Below are positions 25,492 through 34,530 of a stretch of 64,000 nt of DNA, piece after piece. This stretch comes from Meridianimarinicoccus sp. MJW13 (GTDB lineage Bacteria > Pseudomonadota > Alphaproteobacteria > Rhodobacterales > Rhodobacteraceae): positions 124,001 through 188,000 of the forward strand of contig NZ_JACNMU010000008.1 in the NCBI RefSeq assembly GCF_014901205.1, written 5' to 3'. A program made the translations under genes and the position numbers. The notes beneath the pieces were generated by a model. That model was given only the letters and a program-made list of their open reading frames with translations. It had not been told where the DNA came from and ran no database searches. The first letter of the stretch is position 1; each line of letters opens with the position of its first letter.

Positions 25492-27291
25492 ATGACCTAT
25501 GCCGCCCCCATTCAGGATATGCGTTTCGTGTTGCACAACCTGTGCAACCTTGACGAAATCGCGCAGCTGCCAGCCCTGGAAGATGCGACGCCGGACATGA
25601 TCGACGCCATTCTGGACGAAGCCGCAAAATACGCCGGTCAGCAGCTTTCGCCGCTGAACGGCGTCGGTGACCAGGCCGGGCTGGGGTTCGACAACGGCAA
25701 GGTCACAATGCCCGAGGGTTGGGCGGCGGCCTATGAAACGCTGGTCGAAATGGGGTGGAACAGCCCTTCGGCAAACCCGGAACATGGCGGCATGGGGCTG
25801 CCCTATGTGGTGAATGCCTGCATTCAGGAAATGTTCCAGGGCGCGAACATGGCGTTCCAACTGTGTCCGATGCTGACCCAGGGGGCGATCGAGGCGCTTG
25901 AAGGATATGCATCCGAGGAGCTGAAGAACACCTATTTGCCAAAGCTGGTGACGGGCGAATGGACCGGCACCATGAATCTGACCGAACCGCAGGCGGGATC
26001 GGACCTGGCGGCGATCCGGTCCAAGGCCACCCCCGAGGGCGACCACTATCGCATCAAGGGTCAGAAAATCTTCATCACCCACGGTGAACACGACATGACC
26101 GACAACATCATCCATCTGGTGTTGGCGCGGCTGCCGGATGCACCGGCGGGGGTCAAGGGGATCTCTCTGTTCCTGGTTCCCAAACTCCTGCTTGATGCCG
26201 ATGGGGCGCCGGGCGCGGCCAATGACCTGCGCTGCGTGTCCATCGAACACAAGCTGGGCATTCACGCCAGCCCCACATGTTCGCTTTCCTTTGGCGACAC
26301 TGACGGCGCGATTGGCTATCTGATCGGCGAACCGAACCGCGGACTTGAGTACATGTTCGCCATGATGAACAACGCGCGTCTGAACGTGGGGTTGCAGGGC
26401 ATCGGTGTGGCCGAACATGCGCTTCAGGACGCCGCGCGCTATGCGGCCGAACGCAAGCAAGGCGGCGCCCCCGGTGTCGACGGCAGTGCGCCGATCATCC
26501 TGCACCCCGACATTCGCCGGATGCTGGGCATCATGAAAAGCCGCACCGAAGCGGCACGGATCATCGCCTACCGGGCGGCCGCCTCGCTTGACTTTGCCCA
26601 CCGCGCAACCGATCCCGACACCCGTGCCTTTCATCAGCGCCGTGTCGATTTGCTTATCCCGGTGGTCAAAGGCGGATCGACAGAAATGTCGGTCCAGGTC
26701 GCATCACTGGGCGTGCAGGTCCACGGTGGCATGGGCTATGTCGAGGAAACGGGCGTCGCCCAGCATTTCCGCGATGCACGGATCACCACGATCTACGAAG
26801 GCACGACCGGAATTCAGGCGCTTGACCTGATCGGGCGCAAGATCCTGCGCGACAAGGGGGCCGCTGTGGCCGAACTTGTCCGCGACATGCGCGCCAGTGC
26901 AGAGGCGCTCCAGTCCGCAACCGGCAATGCCGCCGATTGGAAAACACTGTCTGACGCAGTGTCTCAGGGCGTTGAAGCCGTGGAGGCGGCAACCGCCTGG
27001 CTTCTGGTAAGCGCCAAGGATGCGCCCGGCGCGCCCCTGGCCTCGGCGGTCAATGTGCTGGAGGTCTTCAACATCGCGCTTGGCGCCTGGGCGATGGGCG
27101 ATGCCGCGCTGGCAGCGGCCAGGCAGATAGCCGATGGCGAAAATGTGGCGGGTGCACAAAGCAAGATTCGCCTGGCCGAATTCTATGCCCGCCAGGTTTT
27201 TCCCGAAGCGCAGGCGCGTCTGACTGCAACGATGCACGGCGCGGACGCAGTGCTTGGCTTGTCGCCGGAAGACCTCCTGCAAGAGGTGTGA
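25492..27291 (+). CDS. Acyl-CoA dehydrogenase, DmdC-like long form
   Basis: A 599-residue flavoprotein, longer than classic acyl-CoA dehydrogenases because of an extra C-terminal helical domain. It shares the length and motifs of the 3-(methylthio)propionyl-CoA dehydrogenase (DmdC) group: ANPEHGGMGLP, the FAD-site MNLTEPQAGSDL, GQKIFITHGEHD, MNNARLNVGLQGIG, VHGGMGYVEETG and the segment with the catalytic Glu, TIYEGTTGIQALDL. It should form a 2,3-double bond in an acyl-CoA and reduce ETF. Without a lyase/hydratase gene nearby, DMSP catabolism is not shown; other acids are equally possible. Confidence 0.88.
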   Translation: MTYAAPIQDMRFVLHNLCNLDEIAQLPALEDATPDMIDAILDEAAKYAGQQLSPLNGVGDQAGLGFDNGKVTMPEGWAAAYETLVEMGWNSPSANPEHGGMGLPYVVNACIQEMFQGANMAFQLCPMLTQGAIEALEGYASEELKNTYLPKLVTGEWTGTMNLTEPQAGSDLAAIRSKATPEGDHYRIKGQKIFITHGEHDMTDNIIHLVLARLPDAPAGVKGISLFLVPKLLLDADGAPGAANDLRCVSIEHKLGIHASPTCSLSFGDTDGAIGYLIGEPNRGLEYMFAMMNNARLNVGLQGIGVAEHALQDAARYAAERKQGGAPGVDGSAPIILHPDIRRMLGIMKSRTEAARIIAYRAAASLDFAHRATDPDTRAFHQRRVDLLIPVVKGGSTEMSVQVASLGVQVHGGMGYVEETGVAQHFRDARITTIYEGTTGIQALDLIGRKILRDKGAAVAELVRDMRASAEALQSATGNAADWKTLSDAVSQGVEAVEAATAWLLVSAKDAPGAPLASAVNVLEVFNIALGAWAMGDAALAAARQIADGENVAGAQSKIRLAEFYARQVFPEAQARLTATMHGADAVLGLSPEDLLQEV

Positions 27292-27305
27292 GGCTCCCAA
27301 CGCCT

Positions 27306-27322
27306 GACCGGCGCCGGTCTTT
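27306..27322 (+). terminator. Palindromic hairpin after the acyl-CoA dehydrogenase gene
   Basis: GACCGGCGCCGGTC (27306-27319) is fully self-complementary and followed by TTT, 15 bp after the dehydrogenase stop. Weak intrinsic terminator at the end of the cluster. Confidence 0.4.
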
Positions 27323-27521
27323 GCACAGGCGCCGGCAATGAGGTGTCAGCGCAAGGCAGTCTCAAGTGCATGGTGCGTGGCTTGTGTAATGGGGCGCGCT
27401 GCTGCGATTGCTCGGTCCGACGTCGATGCCGGCCCGAGCAGGACGCCTGTCTTGCTGGTGTGCAGTAGAAATCCGTGATCCCGCTGGTTTTTCGGTCACG
27501 GCCGAGGGGAAACCGGTCTAT

Positions 27522-27545
27522 GTAGGGTGCGTGAACACACGCACC
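27522..27545. repeat. REP-like hairpin, GTAG-GGTGCGTG-AACA-CACGCACC
   Basis: A perfect 8-bp stem (27526-27533/27538-27545) with loop AACA, preceded by GTA(G). The form GTAGGGTG...CACC is that of dispersed REP-type elements in many proteobacteria. The rest of the 320-bp gap 27292-27611 holds nothing else I can support. A genome-wide count is needed to confirm repetition. Confidence 0.4.
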
Positions 27546-27611
27546 TTCCGAGCGACCAGGTTGTTCCGCCGACCAGAAAACGTCGCACCCCGATGCCGCC
27601 AGAGACCCTTG

Positions 27612-28244
27612 ATGCGCAAAGCCCCAAAAACATCGCGAACGCGCCGGATATTCTTGTTCACACCCTTGTTCCTGGCCACAATTCTGGCCGCAAATCTGTC
27701 GCTCGGCGTGCTGGACGGGGGGCTTTCCGGGGCGAACCTTGAAAAATTCGGGGTTAGTCTTGCCAGCCTGCAGAACGGGGAATGGCTTCGCCTTCTGACC
27801 GGGTCTTTCATCTCGCGCGATGCGGACATGTTGCTTCGCCAGCTCTTTCTTGCCGCAATTTCCATCGGTTGGTTCGAATGGCGATACGGTCCGTTGCGCG
27901 CGGGCGCCATGTTCTTTCTGCTTGATATCCTTGGCACACTCCTGCTGATGTTCGGCGTCATCTACCTGATCCAACACCTGAACTTGGACGGCGTGGCCGA
28001 GCTTCCAACCACTTTCGACGTCGGCATGTCCGCAGGCGGATTCGGCCTGATAGGGGCAAGCCTGTTTCACTTGCGCTGGCGGGGCCGCGCCATGGCCATC
28101 GGACTGGCTGTTCTGGTCGTGAAGCTTCTCACCTTCCCCGAACCGATCGCCGACATTGCACACCTGATCATGCTGCCGTTCGGCTTTCTGGTGGAAGCTC
28201 TGGTCTCGCGGTTAATTGCCCCGAAGCCTGACAGCACCAGGTGA
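27612..28244 (+). CDS. Rhomboid-like membrane protein
   Basis: A 210-residue inner-membrane protein with about six helices. Features fit a rhomboid serine protease: WLRLLTGSFISRD after the first helix (corresponding to the WR..T..F..... region), Ser in VGMSAGGFGLIGA (position of the catalytic GxS), and His in DIAHLIMLPFGF in the last helix. This is a shorter and divergent form, and the family assignment is by motif placement only. ATG 27612 (MRKAPKTSRTRR) is the only start giving a normal basic cytoplasmic end. It sits alone between the acid cluster and the cyo operon. Confidence 0.6.
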   Translation: MRKAPKTSRTRRIFLFTPLFLATILAANLSLGVLDGGLSGANLEKFGVSLASLQNGEWLRLLTGSFISRDADMLLRQLFLAAISIGWFEWRYGPLRAGAMFFLLDILGTLLLMFGVIYLIQHLNLDGVAELPTTFDVGMSAGGFGLIGASLFHLRWRGRAMAIGLAVLVVKLLTFPEPIADIAHLIMLPFGFLVEALVSRLIAPKPDSTR

Positions 28245-28353
28245 CATGTTCCATCCGCACCAGGCGGCCTAGCCGCGCGGAGTTTCTAAAGCTAGGGTCG
28301 GCCTTGCGGACACTTTCAGCAAGGTCCCGGATTTGGGTGGAGGCAACCAGGTA

Positions 28354-29304
28354 GTGGCGTTTTTATCGAGGTTCATTGTCCTGACCATCCTGGCCATCGG
28401 GGTGGTGATCCATCCCGATCTGGCCGCGGCAGACGCCTCTTTCTGGACGCCCGCGGGCCCCGTCGCGGCAGACCAGAAGGCGCATTTCATTCGCGTCACC
28501 CTGCTGACGATGGTGGCCGTGGTGCCGGTACTTGTTCTGGTGCCGCTGATGCTCTGGCGCTATCGCTACAGAAACACCAAGGCGAAATTCACGCCTGACT
28601 GGGAATATTCCGGCCCGCTCGATCTGTTGATGTGGGGTGTCCCCGTGGTCATCGTTGCCGTGCTGTCGGTGCAGCTTTGGCAAAGCGTCAAAAGACTGGA
28701 TCCCTACCGGCCCGTCGATACATCAACACCGATCCTGCATGTTCAGGTTGTTGGTCTCGACTGGAAATGGCTGTTCGTCTACCCCGACCTCGGCATCGCG
28801 AGCATCGGCGAACTGGCGTTTCCGACCAATCGGCAGGTGGGCCTTTCCCTGACGTCCGATACGGTGATGCAATCCTTCGTTGTCAGCGCACTGGCGGGGC
28901 AGATCTACGTCATGCCGGGCATGACAACGAACCTGCACCTTGAAGCAGATGCGCCTGGACGCTTTCAGGGCCAGAACACCCAGTTCAACGGGGAGGGGTT
29001 CACCCAACAGAAGTTCGATGCCATCGGCATGTCCGAACAGGCATTCGAACACTGGGTTGCTTCGGTGCGCGACACCGGCGTTCCCCTGGATCCGGCCAGT
29101 TACGAGGTCGTCAGCGCAAGATCCACACAGGCAGAGGCGCGTGGCGTTCTCGGCACGGATGCAATGCCGGACGATGCGCTTTATTTTTCGTCTGTCCCGG
29201 ATGATTTCTTCAACTCGATTGTGGCGCGATATCACGCTGGCGTCGCCGTATCGGCGGCACACCAACCCGGCGCCCCTGCCCCGTTGGAGGCTGGTACCCG
29301 ATGA
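28354..29304 (+). CDS. cyoA: Cytochrome bo-type ubiquinol oxidase subunit II
   Basis: A 316-residue exported membrane protein with a signal region, two membrane helices (about 45-70 and 90-112) and a cupredoxin-fold periplasmic domain. The CuA ligands are missing: where cytochrome c oxidases have Cys-x3-Cys the sequence is GRFQGQNTQFNGEGF, so electrons come from quinol. GTG 28354 follows GGGTGGAGGC at good spacing; an upstream TTG (28333) lacks one. It overlaps cyoB by 4 bases. Confidence 0.88.
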   Translation: MAFLSRFIVLTILAIGVVIHPDLAAADASFWTPAGPVAADQKAHFIRVTLLTMVAVVPVLVLVPLMLWRYRYRNTKAKFTPDWEYSGPLDLLMWGVPVVIVAVLSVQLWQSVKRLDPYRPVDTSTPILHVQVVGLDWKWLFVYPDLGIASIGELAFPTNRQVGLSLTSDTVMQSFVVSALAGQIYVMPGMTTNLHLEADAPGRFQGQNTQFNGEGFTQQKFDAIGMSEQAFEHWVASVRDTGVPLDPASYEVVSARSTQAEARGVLGTDAMPDDALYFSSVPDDFFNSIVARYHAGVAVSAAHQPGAPAPLEAGTR

Positions 29305-31391
29305 ATTTGCAAGACATTGCCCTAGGACGGCTCGACTGGAACGCGCTGCCCATCCTCAAGGCCATCGAAAATCCGACAGCCAGTGAACTGATCGGCGGCG
29401 GGGCTGCCGGGGTCGTCATTGTCGGGGGTCTTGCTGTCGTGATCCTCATCACATGGTGCGGCTGGTGGCGGCCGTTGTGGAAAGACTGGCTGACCAGCGT
29501 CGATCACAAGCGTATCGGGATCATGTATATCGTGCTGTCGATGATCATGCTCACGCGCGGGGTGATCGAAGGCGCGTTGATGCGGACCCAGCAGGCTTTC
29601 GGTCTGGACGGCGGTTTTCTGGCGCCGGACCATTTTGCCGAGCTGTTCAGCACCCATGGCACGATCATGATCTTCTTTGTCGCCATGCCCTTCGTGTCGG
29701 GGTTCATCAACTACATCATGCCGCTGCAGATCGGCGCACGCGACATGTCCTTCCCGGTGATGAACCAGATCAGTCTGGGCCTGACCGCGGCGGGGGCGGC
29801 GTTGATCATGATTTCGCTGGTGATCGGGCAATTCTCGACCGGCGGCTGGACGGCCTATCCGCCCTACACGGGCAAGGTCTTCAATCCCGGTGTCGGGCCG
29901 GACTACTGGATCTGGTCGGTTGGCATCGCGGGGATCGGATCGACCCTGTCCGGCATCAATTTCGCCGTGACAATCTATAAAGAGCGCGCGCCGGGGATGA
30001 CCCTGTTCCGGATGCCCCTGTTCACCTGGACCGTCCTGTGCGCCGCGATCATCCTGATATTCGCCATGCCACCGCTGACCGTGGCGACGCTGATGCTGGC
30101 CGCTGACCGCTATCTGGATTTTCACTTCTTCACCAACGACCTGGGCGGCAACATGATGAACTATGCCAACCTGTTCTGGCTGTTCGGTCATCCCGAGGTC
30201 TATCTTCTGGTGCTGCCCGCCTATGGCATCTTCTCCGAGGTGATCGCGACCTTCTCGGGCAAGCGGCTTTATGGCTATGCGTCGCTGGTCTATGCCTCTC
30301 TGGCGATTTCCATTCTCAGCTTCACGGTCTGGCTGCACCATTTCTTCACCATGGGTCAGGGCGCCAACGTCAATATCGCCTTCGGCATCGCCACGATGTT
30401 CATCGCGGTGCCCACGGGCGTGAAGGTCTATGACTGGATGGCGACCATGTTCCGCGGGCGCATCCGGTTCTCGGTGCCCATGCTCTATGCAACCGGGTTC
30501 CTGATCCTCTTCGTCATCGGCGGGCTGACCGGGGTGATCCTGGCCAACCCGACCATCGACTACCAGGTCCACAATTCCGTGTTCCTGGTGGCTCATTTCC
30601 ACAACGTCTTGATCCCCGGCGTGCTGTTCGGGCTGCTGGCCGGGTATCACTACTGGTTCCCCAAGGCCTTCGGATTCCGGTTGCACGAAGGCTGGGGGTT
30701 TGTTGCCGCCACCCTGTGGATCGTGGGTTTTGCGGTCACCTTCTTCCCGCTCTACGTGCTGGGGATCATGGGGCTGCCGCGCCGGTCGTTCAGCTATCAG
30801 GAGGCCGCCTTCGACCCTTTCACCCTTGTGGCCATGTGCGGCGCGGGTCTGATCCTCTCGGCTCTTGCAACGCTTGTCATCCAACTGTGGGTCAGCGTCC
30901 GGGGCCGGGACAGCCTGCGGGTGCCAGTGGGTGATCCCTGGAACGGGCGCACCCTGGAATGGGCGACGTCGTCCCCGCCCCCGGAGTATAATTTCGCCGT
31001 CCTTCCGCAGGTGACGACGCGTGACGAATTCGCGATGTCGAAAGCCAATGGAACCGCCTTCCCGACCCCGGATCGTTTCGCGGACATCACCATGCCCCGC
31101 AACACCGCGCTGGGGATGATCATGTGCATCGGCGGCACGCTTTTCGGGTTCGCGCTGGTCTGGCACATCTGGTGGCTGGCGCTGGTGGCGCTGGTGACCA
31201 TGCTGGGGTCATGGGTGGCAGGAACCTTCAGGACAGACCGTCACCGGACCATCCCCGCCGCCCAGGTGGCCGCGACCCACGTGGCTTGGCTGGAACAGGT
31301 GGCCACGGCCACGCCGACCACACGCGACAGCGAGGCCTCTTCGCGCAACACCGGCCGCGCCGCGCTGGACCTGCCGGAGATCTCTGCATGA
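29301..31391 (+). CDS. cyoB: Cytochrome bo-type ubiquinol oxidase subunit I
   Basis: A 696-residue haem-copper oxidase catalytic subunit, 15 helices as in CyoB. The Cu-B/haem ligands are visible: His in FSTHGTIMIFF, the HPEVY Tyr-His pair (WLFGHPEVYLLVLPAYG), His-His in VWLHHFFTMG and the paired His in FLVAHFHNVL. The D-channel region NYIMPLQIGARDMSFP is present. It reduces oxygen to water and pumps protons. Overlaps cyoC by 4 bases. Confidence 0.95.
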   Translation: MNLQDIALGRLDWNALPILKAIENPTASELIGGGAAGVVIVGGLAVVILITWCGWWRPLWKDWLTSVDHKRIGIMYIVLSMIMLTRGVIEGALMRTQQAFGLDGGFLAPDHFAELFSTHGTIMIFFVAMPFVSGFINYIMPLQIGARDMSFPVMNQISLGLTAAGAALIMISLVIGQFSTGGWTAYPPYTGKVFNPGVGPDYWIWSVGIAGIGSTLSGINFAVTIYKERAPGMTLFRMPLFTWTVLCAAIILIFAMPPLTVATLMLAADRYLDFHFFTNDLGGNMMNYANLFWLFGHPEVYLLVLPAYGIFSEVIATFSGKRLYGYASLVYASLAISILSFTVWLHHFFTMGQGANVNIAFGIATMFIAVPTGVKVYDWMATMFRGRIRFSVPMLYATGFLILFVIGGLTGVILANPTIDYQVHNSVFLVAHFHNVLIPGVLFGLLAGYHYWFPKAFGFRLHEGWGFVAATLWIVGFAVTFFPLYVLGIMGLPRRSFSYQEAAFDPFTLVAMCGAGLILSALATLVIQLWVSVRGRDSLRVPVGDPWNGRTLEWATSSPPPEYNFAVLPQVTTRDEFAMSKANGTAFPTPDRFADITMPRNTALGMIMCIGGTLFGFALVWHIWWLALVALVTMLGSWVAGTFRTDRHRTIPAAQVAATHVAWLEQVATATPTTRDSEASSRNTGRAALDLPEISA

Positions 31392-32017
31392 CGGCTCAAA
31401 CAAGCTCTCACCCCGGTATGAACCTTGGCGATCACCACGGAGAGGCCCACCGGACGGCCGAGACACTGGTGTTCGGTTTCTGGGTCTTCCTGATGAGCGA
31501 TCTGATTATCTTTGGTCTGATGTTCGCCACCTATGTCACCATGCTCAACCCGATGGGCATGGCGGGTGGCCCCGGCCCCAAGGATCTTTTCGACCTGAAC
31601 AGCGCCTTCATCCAGACGATGTTGCTGCTGACCAGCAGTTTTACCTTCGGCATGGCCTCGCTGGCATTGCGGCATGAGCAGGGCAAAGGCCCGCTGATCT
31701 TGTGGCTGATCGTAACCCTGTGCCTTGGCCTTGCATTCCTGGGGTTCGAACTGAGCGATTTCTCGAAGATGCTGGCGGCGGGGGCCACCCCGGCGCGCAG
31801 CGGTTTCCTGTCGGCGTTCTTCGGACTGGTGCCCCTGCACGGCCTTCATGTCACGGCGGGTCTGATCTGGCTGATCATCATGCTGATCCAGATCGGCACC
31901 CTTGGCCTTGTCTCCCCGGTCAAGACACGGCTGCTGCGGCTGGGACTGTTCTGGCACTTCCTCGACATCATCTGGATCGGGATATTCTCGGTCGTCTACC
32001 TTTGGGGGCTTGCCTGA
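31388..32017 (+). CDS. cyoC: Cytochrome bo-type ubiquinol oxidase subunit III
   Basis: A 209-residue, five-helix subunit. The start ATG 31388 lies in the cyoB stop (ATGA). Typical segments are ETLVFGFWVFLMSDLIIFG, FSAFFGLVPLHGLHVTAG-type His motif (GLVPLHGLHVTAGLIWL) and FWHFLDIIWIGIFSVVYL at the end. Structural subunit with no redox centre. Overlaps cyoD by one base (TGATG). Confidence 0.92.
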   Translation: MTAQTSSHPGMNLGDHHGEAHRTAETLVFGFWVFLMSDLIIFGLMFATYVTMLNPMGMAGGPGPKDLFDLNSAFIQTMLLLTSSFTFGMASLALRHEQGKGPLILWLIVTLCLGLAFLGFELSDFSKMLAAGATPARSGFLSAFFGLVPLHGLHVTAGLIWLIIMLIQIGTLGLVSPVKTRLLRLGLFWHFLDIIWIGIFSVVYLWGLA

Positions 32018-32328
32018 TGCAGCATCCACCGGATTTCAAAAAGGAACGCCGCGCCTATCTGGTCGGCTTTGTCATCGCGCTTGGCTTGACGCTTTTGCCG
32101 TTCTGGGCGGTTGCCGCCCCCTGGGCGTCGCGGAGCCTGATCATCTGGGCGATCGCGGTCTGTGCGGTCATTCAGATCCTCGCCCAGTTCAGGTACTTCC
32201 TGCACATCAACCTGAGCCGGCAGAAACGCGAAGACCTGCAGCTTATCCTGTTCGCCACGCTGATCGTCATCATCATGATGGCGGGCACGATCTGGATCAT
32301 GGCGAACCTTGCGATGCGCATGATGTAG
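32017..32328 (+). CDS. cyoD: Cytochrome bo-type ubiquinol oxidase subunit IV
   Basis: A 103-residue, three-helix small subunit that aids assembly. The sequence has the family core IQILAQFRYFLHINLS. ATG 32017 overlaps the cyoC stop. Last gene of the oxidase operon; no cyoE haem O synthase follows, so that gene must be elsewhere. Confidence 0.9.
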   Translation: MQHPPDFKKERRAYLVGFVIALGLTLLPFWAVAAPWASRSLIIWAIAVCAVIQILAQFRYFLHINLSRQKREDLQLILFATLIVIIMMAGTIWIMANLAMRMM

Positions 32329-32379
32329 TTTCGGTCATTCAGGCGGGGCAGACCGGAATACAGAAATCGGATGGCCCGG

Positions 32380-32403
32380 CCCGAAGGCGCGCGGACCTTC
32401 GGG
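32380..32403. terminator. Hairpin between cyoD and the convergent kinase gene
   Basis: CCCGAAGG (32380-32387) and CCTTCGGG (32396-32403) form a perfect stem with an 8-base loop. It lies just before the kinase stop on the other strand and could end transcription from both sides; no T-run. Confidence 0.45.
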
Positions 32404-32404
32404 A

Positions 32405-33787
32405 CTATGCCTGGCCTTTGCCGGGTACCGCCGGGAACGCAAGCTTCACGATTAGGCCCGGATGGTTGTCGCCAAGCTCAAGCCTGGCGTCGTGAAGGTC
32501 GGCGATGACCGCAACCAGGCTAAGGCCCAGACCGCTGCCCGGCGTCGTGCGGCTTTGTTCAAGGCGATAAAGCCGCCGCAGCACCTTGTCCCTTTCCTGT
32601 GTCGGGATGCCGGGACCATCGTCTGCAACGCTCAACGTCACCGACGTGGCGGTCTTGCGCAGGGCCACAGCGATGCCGGACCCTGTCGGCGTGTGGCGCA
32701 GTGCATTTTCAATCAGGTTGGCCAGCACCTGCCCCAGCAAGACCTTGTCGCCAAGGACTTCGACGGCGCCGTTGTGCGTGTTCGACAGGGTCAGCGCATG
32801 GCCGCTTTCCTCGGCCGACGGTTCGTAGACCTCAACAAGCGTCGCAGCGAGCGCCCCCAGATCTACCGGCTGAAACCTGTTCCTGGGGCTGCCGCCCTCG
32901 ATCTGCGCAATTTGCAACAGGGACTGGAACGTGGCGACGATCCCGGCGGTTTCCTGACCCGCCTGGTCAAGTGTGGTCCCGATCTCGTCGGGCAGGTTCG
33001 GCAGTTCGCGGGCGCGGTTCAGCAGCACGGCAACCCGTTGGATCGGGGTCTTGAGGTCATGCGCGATGTCCGCCGAGACCTGCCGCAGCGCATTGGTCGA
33101 GGATTGCTGCGCCGCCGCCATGCGATCGACCTGAACAGAAATGGTGGACAGGTCGTCCGCGCGACCGGGCATCTTGCCCACCCGTGCGGACAGGTCGCCG
33201 TCGGTGAGCCGTTCCAATGTCCGCCCGACTGCTTCGATGCGCCGCCCGCTGCGCCGGGAAATCACCAGCCCCGCCGCAAGTGCGATGGCCGTGGTGGGCA
33301 AGACGCTGAGCAGCAGGATGTTGAGAAACAGCTCGCCCAGTTCCTCGATCTGCTCGCGGCTGTTCGCGATCGTCAGCTGGCCGCCATGCAGGTTGGCCGT
33401 CAAGGCAAGATAGGGGTCCTCGGACAGATCCTCTCCTTCCGGAAAGGACAGGACGCGAAATCCCTCGCCGGACTTTGAAATCACGCCATTGCCGAAGTAC
33501 CTGCCGTCGGGGGAACGATAGCTGAGAATGCGCCGCTCCGGATCCGTGGCCGCGCCCTGGGCCGAGATCAGCTGCGCCAGCGCGCCCGCCGAGGGGGCGG
33601 CCTGAAAGCCGGCCAGTTCCTGACGCAGATCGGTCTCCATCGTCGTTTGAAACGAGTCCCGGATGATCAGGTAGGAGGCCCCGAGGCTGAGAAGGCTCAC
33701 CACCGCGAACAGAATGACCAGCGCCACGGCAAGACGCAGCGGCGTGGATTGCACCAGCGCGCGTGCTCTGTCCTTCGGTGTCGTCAT
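32405..33787 (-). CDS. Membrane sensor histidine kinase (envelope type)
   Basis: A 460-residue classical kinase: membrane helix (about 18-42), periplasmic domain of about 110 residues, second helix (about 155-178), HAMP (about 178-235), HisKA with phospho-His in SADIAHDLKTPIQRV (about 248) and HATPase (about 350-455, with ADDGPGIP and GSGLGLSLV). The start overlaps the stop of the response regulator gene (ATGA), so it is the last gene of the PepSY-regulator-kinase unit. The layout and periplasmic sensor resemble the QseC/CpxA group of envelope sensors. Confidence 0.9.
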   Translation of the reverse strand: MTTPKDRARALVQSTPLRLAVALVILFAVVSLLSLGASYLIIRDSFQTTMETDLRQELAGFQAAPSAGALAQLISAQGAATDPERRILSYRSPDGRYFGNGVISKSGEGFRVLSFPEGEDLSEDPYLALTANLHGGQLTIANSREQIEELGELFLNILLLSVLPTTAIALAAGLVISRRSGRRIEAVGRTLERLTDGDLSARVGKMPGRADDLSTISVQVDRMAAAQQSSTNALRQVSADIAHDLKTPIQRVAVLLNRARELPNLPDEIGTTLDQAGQETAGIVATFQSLLQIAQIEGGSPRNRFQPVDLGALAATLVEVYEPSAEESGHALTLSNTHNGAVEVLGDKVLLGQVLANLIENALRHTPTGSGIAVALRKTATSVTLSVADDGPGIPTQERDKVLRRLYRLEQSRTTPGSGLGLSLVAVIADLHDARLELGDNHPGLIVKLAFPAVPGKGQA

Positions 33788-34455
33788 TCTTCGATCCGGT
33801 AGCCGGATCCCCGGACCGTCTTGATCAATTCCGTCTCGAACGGTTTGTCGACCTTGGCCCGCAACCGGCTGACATGTGTTTCGACGACGTTGGTCTGCGG
33901 ATCAAAGCTGATATCCCAGACCGCTTCCAGCAGCATGGTCCGGGTCTGCACCCTGCCCTTGCGGCGCAGCAGATGTTCCAGAAGTGCGAATTCCCTCGGC
34001 AAAAGGTCGATGGGTTGTCCTGACCGCGTGACCTTGCGGCGGACAAGATCCATTTCCAGATCGCCGGCGCGCAGGACCGTTTCTTCCTGCGTCGCCCGCG
34101 GTCGGCGGGCCAGCGCCGCAACGCGCGCCGACAGTTCCCCGAATGCGAAGGGCTTCACAAGATAGTCGTCGCCGCCAGCATTCAGGCCCTCGATACGGTC
34201 GTCGACGCCCCCCAGAGAGGTCAGGAACAGCACCGGGGTCTGGTTTCTGGCACCGCGCAGCGTTTTCACGACCGACACGCCGTCCAGCCCCGGCAACATC
34301 CGATCAACGATCAGAAGGTCGTAGTCGGTCGTGCTGGCCTGCAACAGCGCGTCCTTGCCGTCGGTCATCAAATCCACGGTATGGCCTTCTTCGCGAAGCC
34401 CATCGGCAACGTAGGTGCCGGTCGTCTTGTCGTCTTCGATGACCAGGATTTTCAT
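33784..34455 (-). CDS. OmpR-type response regulator of the envelope two-component system
   Basis: A 223-residue regulator of the QseB/PmrA-like kind. Receiver: MKILVIEDDKTTG, phospho-Asp in LLIVDRMLPGLDG and Lys in YLVKPFAFGEL. Winged-helix DNA-binding domain (about 127-222) ending in KTVRGSGYRIEE. It lies 75 bp downstream of a PepSY gene and is translationally coupled to the kinase. Three matching 18-bp palindromes nearby (34948, 35460, 36936) are its most likely targets. Confidence 0.9.
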   Translation of the reverse strand: MKILVIEDDKTTGTYVADGLREEGHTVDLMTDGKDALLQASTTDYDLLIVDRMLPGLDGVSVVKTLRGARNQTPVLFLTSLGGVDDRIEGLNAGGDDYLVKPFAFGELSARVAALARRPRATQEETVLRAGDLEMDLVRRKVTRSGQPIDLLPREFALLEHLLRRKGRVQTRTMLLEAVWDISFDPQTNVVETHVSRLRAKVDKPFETELIKTVRGSGYRIEE

Positions 34456-34473
34456 TCTGCGCGTCCATGTTTT

Positions 34474-34499
34474 CTGGTGGCCGCCTGCAAGGCCACCAG
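34474..34499 (-). other. Hairpin between PepSY gene and response regulator gene
   Basis: CTGGTGGCC (34474-34482) and GGCCACCAG (34491-34499) form a 9-bp stem with an 8-base loop, without a T-run. It lies in the 75-bp gap and may lower expression of the downstream regulator relative to the PepSY protein. Confidence 0.45.
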
Positions 34500-34530
34500 C
34501 ATTCTTGCATCTTGGTCAGAGGTTTGCGAC

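Noticed and set aside
25492-27291. Naming the dehydrogenase DmdC and the cluster a DMSP pathway
   Set aside because: The length and motifs agree with the DmdC group, but that group includes many paralogues and no DmdA, DmdD or acrylate gene is nearby.
28354-29304. Calling the oxidase an aa3-type cytochrome c oxidase
   Set aside because: Subunit II has no Cys ligands for CuA, and the gene order with a small fourth subunit is that of quinol oxidases.
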